A stretch of 28,444 nt of DNA from Hippea sp964442345 (GTDB taxonomy: Bacteria > Campylobacterota_A > Desulfurellia > Desulfurellales > Hippeaceae), in contig CAYTZD010000011.1 in NCBI GenBank assembly GCA_964442345.1, forward strand, positions 1 through 28,444. The letters run 5' to 3'. The notes under the pieces are model-generated. The model did no database searches, was not told the DNA's origin, and saw nothing but the letters and a program-made list of their open reading frames with translations. The position numbers and the translations under genes were made by a program. Positions 22,896-28,444 of this stretch are shown one piece after another; position 1 is the first letter of the stretch; the number at the start of each line of letters is the position of its first letter.

Positions 22896-25513
22896 CTCTT
22901 TATTCCTTTTAATTGTTCTAATCTGGCTTTTGTTTTCTTATAAACTGTCGTTATCTCTTCAAGTTCTGCTTTTTTCTCTTCAACTAATTCCTTGGGTGCT
23001 CTCTCTAAGAATGCCTGATTTGTTAGTTTGCTGTTTAAGAACGATAACGACTTCTCCTGTTTTTTCAATAGCTTTTCCAATCTTGCTATCTCTTTTTCTA
23101 TATCTATGTTGCCTTCAACGGGTAAGTATATATCTCCATAAATTGTTGATTGAATAATACATTCTTCTTCTATCTTATCTGTAATTATTAGATTTTCAAC
23201 GCCAGCCAAGGCATATATATAATTCTTGAAGTTTACAATAATGGATTGCACCTGCTCGTTTGCTGTTTTTATGTAAACCTTTATCTTTTTGGCGGGTGGT
23301 ATGTTGTTTTCGCTTCTTAGATTTCTTATAGACCTTATTGTATCAAGCACTATATCCATTGAAGATTCTATCTCTTCAGAAATCAGCGATTCCTTAAATT
23401 CAGGATACGGTGCAATCATTATCGATTCGTGTGTCTTGTTCGGTAATTTCTGCCATAACTCTTCTGTTATAAACGGTGTAAATGGATGCAAAAGCCTTAA
23501 TGTTGTCTCAAATACTTCAAGCAGTGTGTATTTTACGGAATATGAGAACTCATCGTTTAGGTGAACCTTGCTCATCTCTATGTAATAGTCGCAGAACTCA
23601 TGCCATAAGAATTGATATATTGCACTTGCAGCTTCATTGAACTTGTATTCTTTTAAGCTATCTTCAACCTTTTTAATCGTCTTTGCAAGTCTTGACTTAA
23701 TCCAAACAGAGGCAGGTGAGAGCTTTTTGGGTTTTTCGTTAAACTCTTGGCCTTCTGTGTTGAGTTTTATGTATCTAAAGGCATTCCAGATTTTATTCAT
23801 GAAACGCTTGTATCCTTCGATCTTATCTTCGGATAGCTTTATATCCCTACCCTGCGCAGCCAATATTGCAAGCGTAAACCTTAGAGAATCTGCTCCATAC
23901 TTTTCAACGACTTCTAATGGATCTATAACATTGCCCTTTGTTTTGCTCATCTTTTGACCGTATTGGTCTCTTACAAGCGCGTGTATATAGACATCCCTAA
24001 ACGGCACATCCTTTTTGAAGTGCAGACCCATCATCATCATGCGTGCAACCCAGAAGAAGATAATATCAAACCCTGTAACCAATAGACTTGTCGGATAAAA
24101 TCTTTTTAGATCTTCTGTCTCTTCAGGCCAACCCAGTGTTGACATAGGCCATAAGGCAGACGAAAACCATGTATCAAGCACATCTTCTTCTTGAATAAGC
24201 TTTGTGCTTCCACAGTGTTCGCAAACCTTTGGCTCTTCTTCTGATACCGTGTATTTGCCGCACTCTTCGCATTTATAGACAGGTATTCTATGACCCCACC
24301 ATAGCTGCCTTGATATACACCAATCCCTTATGTTGTACATCCACTCAAAGTATGTTTTCTCCCAGTTCTTAGGTATAAAGCGGGTTCTACCTTCTTCAAC
24401 GGCTTTTATGGCTGGTTCTGCTAATGGTTTCGTTTTTACAAACCACTGTTCTGACACATACGGCTCAATTGTTGTATGGCATCTATAACATGTGCCTACG
24501 GCGTGTTTGTGTTCTGCTACATTTTTTATAAATCCTTTACTCTCAAGTTCTGCTACAAGCTTTGATCTGCACTCAAACCTGTCAAGACCCTTATAATGCA
24601 AAGCTTCTTCTGTCATCTTGCCATAATCGTCAATTGCAACGACTATTGGTAAATTGTGTCTTCTGCCCACTTCAAAGTCGTTTGGGTCATGTGCTGGTGT
24701 TATCTTAACAACGCCTGTTCCAAATTCCATATCGACATACTCATCAGCTATAACGGGAATAACCTTGTTCTTAATTGGCAGTATAACATTCTTTCCTATG
24801 ATGTTTTTGTATCTTTCATCATTTGGATTTACTGCAACGGCTGTATCACCAAACATTGTCTCTGGTCTTGTCGTTGCAACAACTACACCGCCACTTCCAT
24901 CTTCGAATGGATATTCGATATAGTAAAGCTTTCCTGTCTCTTCTTTGTATTCAACTTCCAGATCACTCAAAGCCGTATGGCATCTTGGACACCAGTTTAT
25001 AATGTATTTATCTTTATAAATCAGACCTTCTTTGTAAAGCTGCACAAACACCTTTCTTACAGCCTTTGAAAGTTTTTCATCCATCGTAAAGCGCAGTCTT
25101 GACCAGTCGCAGCTTAAACCCAATCTTTTTATCTGTTCAATGATTCTATTGCCGTATTTCTCCTTCCACTCCCAGACCTTCTCAACAAACTTCTCTCTGC
25201 CTAAATCTTCCTTTTTTATGCCTTTAGATGCCAAATCCTTCTCGACCATGTTTTGGGTTGCTATACCTGCATGGTCAGTCCCTGGCACCCACAGGACATT
25301 GTATCCCTTCATACGCTTATACCTAACCATAATATCCTGCAGTGTGCCGTTTAAGGCATGTCCTATATGAAGTGCACCCGTAACATTTGGCGGCGGTATA
25401 ACTATGCTAAAATTCTCTTTATCTTTTCTATCTGTTGGTTTGAAGTAGCCGTTTTCTTCCCAAAATTTATACCATTTTGTCTCAAAGACCGGCGAATACT
25501 TTGTCTCTTCCAT
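22892..25513 (-). CDS. valS: Valyl-tRNA synthetase
   Basis: An 873-residue class I synthetase charging tRNA-Val. HIGH is at 49-52 (in GALHIGHALNGT), KMSKT at 521-525, the editing domain has TTRPETMFGDTAVAVNP, and a zinc-ribbon-like pair CEECGKY...CEHCG lies at about 414-437. A C-terminal coiled coil (last about 60 residues, Lys/Glu-rich) is the tRNA-binding arm. Length is normal. AAAAAGGAG precedes the ATG, and only 14 bases separate it from iorB, so there is no room for a T-box leader. It overlaps the secreted-protein gene by 4 bases. Confidence 0.97.
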   Translation of the reverse strand: MEETKYSPVFETKWYKFWEENGYFKPTDRKDKENFSIVIPPPNVTGALHIGHALNGTLQDIMVRYKRMKGYNVLWVPGTDHAGIATQNMVEKDLASKGIKKEDLGREKFVEKVWEWKEKYGNRIIEQIKRLGLSCDWSRLRFTMDEKLSKAVRKVFVQLYKEGLIYKDKYIINWCPRCHTALSDLEVEYKEETGKLYYIEYPFEDGSGGVVVATTRPETMFGDTAVAVNPNDERYKNIIGKNVILPIKNKVIPVIADEYVDMEFGTGVVKITPAHDPNDFEVGRRHNLPIVVAIDDYGKMTEEALHYKGLDRFECRSKLVAELESKGFIKNVAEHKHAVGTCYRCHTTIEPYVSEQWFVKTKPLAEPAIKAVEEGRTRFIPKNWEKTYFEWMYNIRDWCISRQLWWGHRIPVYKCEECGKYTVSEEEPKVCEHCGSTKLIQEEDVLDTWFSSALWPMSTLGWPEETEDLKRFYPTSLLVTGFDIIFFWVARMMMMGLHFKKDVPFRDVYIHALVRDQYGQKMSKTKGNVIDPLEVVEKYGADSLRFTLAILAAQGRDIKLSEDKIEGYKRFMNKIWNAFRYIKLNTEGQEFNEKPKKLSPASVWIKSRLAKTIKKVEDSLKEYKFNEAASAIYQFLWHEFCDYYIEMSKVHLNDEFSYSVKYTLLEVFETTLRLLHPFTPFITEELWQKLPNKTHESIMIAPYPEFKESLISEEIESSMDIVLDTIRSIRNLRSENNIPPAKKIKVYIKTANEQVQSIIVNFKNYIYALAGVENLIITDKIEEECIIQSTIYGDIYLPVEGNIDIEKEIARLEKLLKKQEKSLSFLNSKLTNQAFLERAPKELVEEKKAELEEITTVYKKTKARLEQLKGIKR

Positions 25514-25527
25514 TCTTTCACTCCTTT

Positions 25528-26106
25528 TTATGCGTATTCTTTTGCAAGATTTATGCCATAACTAAATGCGGTAGCATTAACCGTTCTGAGTTTTTCTGGC
25601 AATACATCATCTATGGCTTCAAAAAAATATTTCTCATCAATCGGCAAAAACTTAGACAAAACACCAAGCATAATTGTATTTGTTAATCGTGGATTACCCA
25701 ACTCTTTTGCATCTTCTGAAAACCTTCTCTTTATCAGCTTATCAACAGACAAACTCTCTACCATCTCGTTAATTTTATCTTCATCTATCGTCTGACCTAC
25801 AATAGGGACAATCCTATCGTTGGCTATCACCTTTGATGCTGGATTTAAATACTCAATCCAACGCAGAAGTTCAACCTTCTCTGTCGCAAACATAAACTGA
25901 ACGCTACCCTTTTTATCTGTGGGTGAATAAACCTTATCTCCAAACCTTACCGATGCTGAAACCGAACCACCCCTTTGACTCATACCGTGAATTTCGCTCT
26001 TTTTTACATCAAAACCGGCAAGCATACAAGCCTGAGCAACTATATTTGAAACCGTTATTATGCCGTCTCCACCCACACCAACGAAAAGAATGCTTGTTAT
26101 GTTCAT
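25528..26106 (-). CDS. iorB: Indolepyruvate:ferredoxin oxidoreductase, beta subunit
   Basis: A 192-residue small subunit. It has the Rossmann-like start SILFVGVGGDGIIT and the family block KKSEIHGMSQRGGSVSASVRFG (key His-Gly-Met-Ser-Gln-Arg-Gly-Gly). With IorA it oxidises aryl 2-oxo acids (indolepyruvate, phenylpyruvate, hydroxyphenylpyruvate) to acyl-CoA, CO2 and reduced ferredoxin. The ATG overlaps the iorA stop by 4 bases with GGAGGAG upstream. The enzyme is oxygen-sensitive, consistent with an anaerobe. Confidence 0.93.
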   Translation of the reverse strand: MNITSILFVGVGGDGIITVSNIVAQACMLAGFDVKKSEIHGMSQRGGSVSASVRFGDKVYSPTDKKGSVQFMFATEKVELLRWIEYLNPASKVIANDRIVPIVGQTIDEDKINEMVESLSVDKLIKRRFSEDAKELGNPRLTNTIMLGVLSKFLPIDEKYFFEAIDDVLPEKLRTVNATAFSYGINLAKEYA

Positions 26107-27872
26107 TTCTCCTCCTTAGGCACGATAGCACCTTCTACAGGACATACATGTTTGCACACTTCGCAGCCTGTGCAAAGCACTTCGTCTATTATAGCCTTCT
26201 TGTTCTTGAAGTCTATGGCAGGACAAGCTATACGCAGACATCTTTTGCATCCTATACATTTATCCGCAACAACTGTAAGCGGTCTATCCTTTATCTTTTT
26301 GGGTGCTAAAACACACGGCCTTGTTGGTATGATTACACTTAAACCGTCATGATTTATCTCTCTTTCTATAAGTTCTTTGGTTGTCTTGTAATCATACTGG
26401 TCAACTTCAAACACCCTTTCTATGCCGATAGATTTTGCCAGATCTTTTATCCTAATAGGATCAAAATCTTCGCCTTTCAATGTAAAACCTGTCGATGGAT
26501 CTGGCTGACCACCCGTCATAGCTGTTATTCTATTATCGAGTATTATAACCGTTATGTTTGCCTTATTTATATAAGCATCTATAAGCGGCTGAATGCCTGT
26601 ATGGAAGAATGTTGAATCTCCTATTACTGCAACAACCTTCTCTTTGGTTTGTGCTTTGGCCATACCAACAGCCATTGATATGCTTGCACCCATACAAACA
26701 GTCGTATGCATAGCAGCCAAAGGTGGCAAAGCACCAAGCGTATAACAACCTATATCGCCTGTTATAAATACATCTCTTATTGAATGCAATATATCGAATA
26801 TAGGCCTATGCGGACATCCAGGACACAAAGCCGGCGGTCTTTTTGGTAATTCAAAAGCATTAAACACCTTTGTCGTTTTATCTTTAAGTATGCCAGCTTT
26901 ATGTAAGCCCTCTTCGACTATATCCAAATTGAATTCACCATCGACTGGAAAGTATCTCTTTCCTTCTATATTTATACCCGCTATCTTTAACTCTTCTTCC
27001 ATAAACGGTTCTAACTCTTCAACAACCAAAACCCTATCGAACTGTTTTACGAATTCTCTTATTTTGTTTACTGGCATAGGATAGCTAAAGCCAACCTTAA
27101 AGATATGTGCATCTGGCAATATCTCTTTTACATAGTTATAAGCCATACTCGAAGTTATTATGCCAATATTACTTGAACCTTCTTCTATCTTATTTAAAGG
27201 CGTCTCTTCTGAAAACTGTCTTAATTTCTCAAGCCTCTCTATAACAACCTTGTGTCTTTGTATGGCATTTGCCGGTATCATTACATACTTTCTAAAATCC
27301 TTCTTTAGCTCCAATTCCTGTTCGTTGTCCAATGTTCTTGGATCAAACTGAACCATACCAAGCGAATGCGAAACCCTTGTTGTGCTTCTAAAAATCACCG
27401 GCGTATCAAATCTCTCGCTAACAACAAACGCATACTGCATAAAACCCATCGCTTCAAACGGATCCGATGGCTCTATCAACGGGACTTTGGCAAACTTTGC
27501 ATATCTTCTTGAATCCTGTTCGTTCTGTGATGAATGCATGCCCGGGTCATCAGCCACAACAACGACAAAACCGGCGTTTATGCCAGTATAAGATGAAGTC
27601 ATCAAAGGATCTGCAGCAACATTTAAGCCCACATGTTTCATTGTCGCAAAGCTTCTTACACCAGCCAAAGCAGCACCCAAAGCAGCTTCAAAGCCTGCCT
27701 TCTCATTTGGCGCCCACTGAGCCGTAACGGTTGGATAATTCTTAAAATGCTCAAGTATTTCGCTTGACGGTGTTCCAGGATATCCACTTCCAAAACGGGC
27801 ATTTCCCTTGTATGCGCCTATGGAGATTGCCTGATTCCCACTAACTATCTTCTTTATAAGCTTCAAATCCAC
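26103..27872 (-). CDS. iorA: Indolepyruvate:ferredoxin oxidoreductase, alpha subunit
   Basis: A 589-residue large subunit. The N-terminal pyrimidine-binding domain has RFGSGYPGTPSSEI (27-40); the thiamine diphosphate domain has PALCPGCPHRP, TGDIGCYTLGALPP and VAVIGDSTFFHTGI, with the metal-binding GD...N pattern. The C-terminus carries two ferredoxin-type cysteine motifs, CIGCKRCLRIACP (539-551; spacing C-x2-C-x2-C-x4-C, usual in IorA) and CTGCEVCKHVCP (567-578), for two [4Fe-4S] clusters. The start is GTG at 27870-27872 with AGGAG overlapping the queF stop. It forms a heterodimer or dimer of dimers with IorB in the cytoplasm. Likely role: aromatic amino acid catabolism, or reversible synthesis of 2-oxo acids. 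Confidence 0.95.
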   Translation of the reverse strand: MDLKLIKKIVSGNQAISIGAYKGNARFGSGYPGTPSSEILEHFKNYPTVTAQWAPNEKAGFEAALGAALAGVRSFATMKHVGLNVAADPLMTSSYTGINAGFVVVVADDPGMHSSQNEQDSRRYAKFAKVPLIEPSDPFEAMGFMQYAFVVSERFDTPVIFRSTTRVSHSLGMVQFDPRTLDNEQELELKKDFRKYVMIPANAIQRHKVVIERLEKLRQFSEETPLNKIEEGSSNIGIITSSMAYNYVKEILPDAHIFKVGFSYPMPVNKIREFVKQFDRVLVVEELEPFMEEELKIAGINIEGKRYFPVDGEFNLDIVEEGLHKAGILKDKTTKVFNAFELPKRPPALCPGCPHRPIFDILHSIRDVFITGDIGCYTLGALPPLAAMHTTVCMGASISMAVGMAKAQTKEKVVAVIGDSTFFHTGIQPLIDAYINKANITVIILDNRITAMTGGQPDPSTGFTLKGEDFDPIRIKDLAKSIGIERVFEVDQYDYKTTKELIEREINHDGLSVIIPTRPCVLAPKKIKDRPLTVVADKCIGCKRCLRIACPAIDFKNKKAIIDEVLCTGCEVCKHVCPVEGAIVPKEEK

Positions 27873-27883
27873 TTTACCTACTC

Positions 27884-28243
27884 CTAAAACGATATTCTTA
27901 TAACTGTTTTCACATTACCACGCGGCGTAAAATCACCAATCACTTCAAGATGCTTTGGCTTTAAAGTCTCTTTTAATGCATTGAATATCTCATTTGTGGC
28001 ATCTTCATGCGATATGTATCTATCTCTGTATTTATTTAAAAATAGCTTCAGGGATTTTAACTCAACAACATATTTATCTGGCACATATTTTATCTTTATG
28101 GTGGCAAAATCGGGATATCCACTTCGCGGACATTTACATGTGAATTCAGGAAACTCTATGCTAACTTCGTAATCGTTTTCTGGGTGCTTATTCTCCCAAA
28201 CTTCAAGCTGAGCTTCTTCTATTGCCTTCTCTCCGTACTTCAC
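27884..28243 (-). CDS. queF: NADPH-dependent preQ0 (7-cyano-7-deazaguanine) reductase
   Basis: A 119-residue unimodular QueF. It reduces preQ0 to preQ1, the last soluble step before queuosine is placed on tRNA. The catalytic pair is visible: Cys38 in FTCKCPRSGYPDF and Asp45 seven residues later, the same spacing as Cys55/Asp62 of B. subtilis QueF. The substrate and NADPH motif ELKSLKLFLN starts at Glu61. I chose the GTG at 28241-28243, which gives MKYGEKAIEEA after GGGGGTAGGAG; the longer frame from an ATG at 28282 adds 13 residues, has no ribosome-binding site before it and puts the purine-rich tract inside the gene. iorA follows 11 bases later. Confidence 0.93.
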   Translation of the reverse strand: MKYGEKAIEEAQLEVWENKHPENDYEVSIEFPEFTCKCPRSGYPDFATIKIKYVPDKYVVELKSLKLFLNKYRDRYISHEDATNEIFNALKETLKPKHLEVIGDFTPRGNVKTVIRISF

Positions 28244-28302
28244 TCTCCTACCCCCTTTAAAAACTAACCCTATTTTTAGCATAAAGAGACAACGATTACA
28301 AG

Positions 28303-28308
28303 ATTATA
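28303..28308 (-). promoter_or_regulatory. Possible -10 element upstream of queF
   Basis: A perfect TATAAT on the minus strand, 60 bases before the queF GTG, in AT-rich DNA. No good TTGACA-like -35 is present at 16-18 bases; -10-dominated promoters are usual in some Campylobacterota. In such AT-rich DNA the hexamer may be chance. Confidence 0.4.
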
Positions 28309-28359
28309 AGGAAATATATACAAGCCTATTTATCTTTTTTCGTTTTTTCATGCATCAAG

Positions 28360-28443
28360 CTACAGATAAAAAGTTATAGATATACCAACAAAAAATCTCT
28401 TGATATATTCAACTTTTTTCTTTAAACTTTTGCAGTTTATGTG
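28360..28443 (-). other. Window-end stretch: possible C-terminus of an upstream gene
   Basis: One minus-strand frame is open from the window edge to a TAG at 28360-28362, encoding about 27 residues that include KKKVEYIKRFFVGISITFYL. It could be the tail of a gene outside the window; another frame closes at 28409. The stretch is too short to decide, and composition is AT-rich. Between 28244 and 28359 I see no gene, only the possible -10 element and the queF leader. Confidence 0.2.
28368..28418. repeat. Imperfect AT-rich inverted repeat, possible weak terminator
   Basis: AAAAAGTT (28368-28375) and AACTTTTT (28411-28418) are exact reverse complements; inside them, ATATACCAA and TTGATATAT add further imperfect pairing. 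Read on the minus strand it would form an A/U-rich hairpin ending in a U run. It lacks the GC core of a typical rho-independent terminator, so function is doubtful. Confidence 0.3.
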
Positions 28444-28444
28444 A

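Noticed and set aside
25514..25527. A T-box leader before valS
   Set aside because: Only 14 bases separate iorB and valS, enough for a ribosome-binding site and nothing else.
28244..28300. A preQ1 riboswitch upstream of queF
   Set aside because: The leader contains TTAGTTTTTAAAG but lacks the C-rich loop, stem and downstream A-rich pairing of known preQ1 classes in the right order.
1..28444. CRISPR arrays, insertion sequences, tRNA or rRNA genes, prophage or toxin-antitoxin modules
   Set aside because: No repeated spacer-like pattern, transposase motif, tRNA-like cloverleaf or rRNA-like sequence was recognised; coding genes fill nearly the whole window.

Overview
The window is AT-rich bacterial DNA in which every gene I can support lies on the minus strand. 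Transcription therefore runs from the high-coordinate end (queF) towards position 1 (a TolA/TonB-type gene cut by the window edge). Genes overlap by 1-22 bases or are separated by a few bases. The only sizeable non-coding stretches are 6902-6977, upstream of the ATP synthase genes, and the end beyond about 28244. The order parA-parB-...-atpF'-atpF-atpH-atpA-atpG-atpD-atpC-tolQ-tolR-tolA, with two b-type subunits and no a or c subunit, matches what I know of Campylobacterota. Low GC, Lys/Glu/Ile-rich proteins and an IorAB enzyme fit a thermophilic anaerobe of the Desulfurella/Hippea type. That genus-level guess is inference.

Layout in transcription order: (1) queF (queuosine pathway), iorA-iorB (ferredoxin-dependent aryl-pyruvate oxidation) and valS. 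(2) A secreted protein of unknown function with an FlgT-C-like segment, then a CE4 polysaccharide deacetylase and GT4 and GT2 glycosyltransferases; the last three look like envelope-glycan genes. (3) A macro-domain ADP-ribose hydrolase whose gene is split by a 100-N assembly gap. (4) livH-livM-livG-livF, a branched-chain amino acid ABC transporter without its binding protein. (5) Housekeeping genes nadK, recN, murG, parA, parB. (6) An ArsB/NhaD-type ion transporter with an extra extracytoplasmic domain, and a UspA-family protein. (7) A strong promoter with an internal dyad, then the F1 and stator genes of ATP synthase, translationally coupled to the proton-driven tolQ-tolR-tolA envelope genes.

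Most notable points: the N gap is flanked by an identical 19-base sequence and collapses to one intact macro-domain gene; livH has no ATG/GTG/TTG start giving a full-length protein, but has a well-placed Shine-Dalgarno sequence before an AUA codon overlapping the upstream stop; the atp promoter carries an inverted repeat exactly in its spacer; a transporter plus UspA pair is inserted into an otherwise conserved parAB-atp-tol block; and the 628-residue secreted protein is not one I can name. I did not find an obvious new defence or mobile system.
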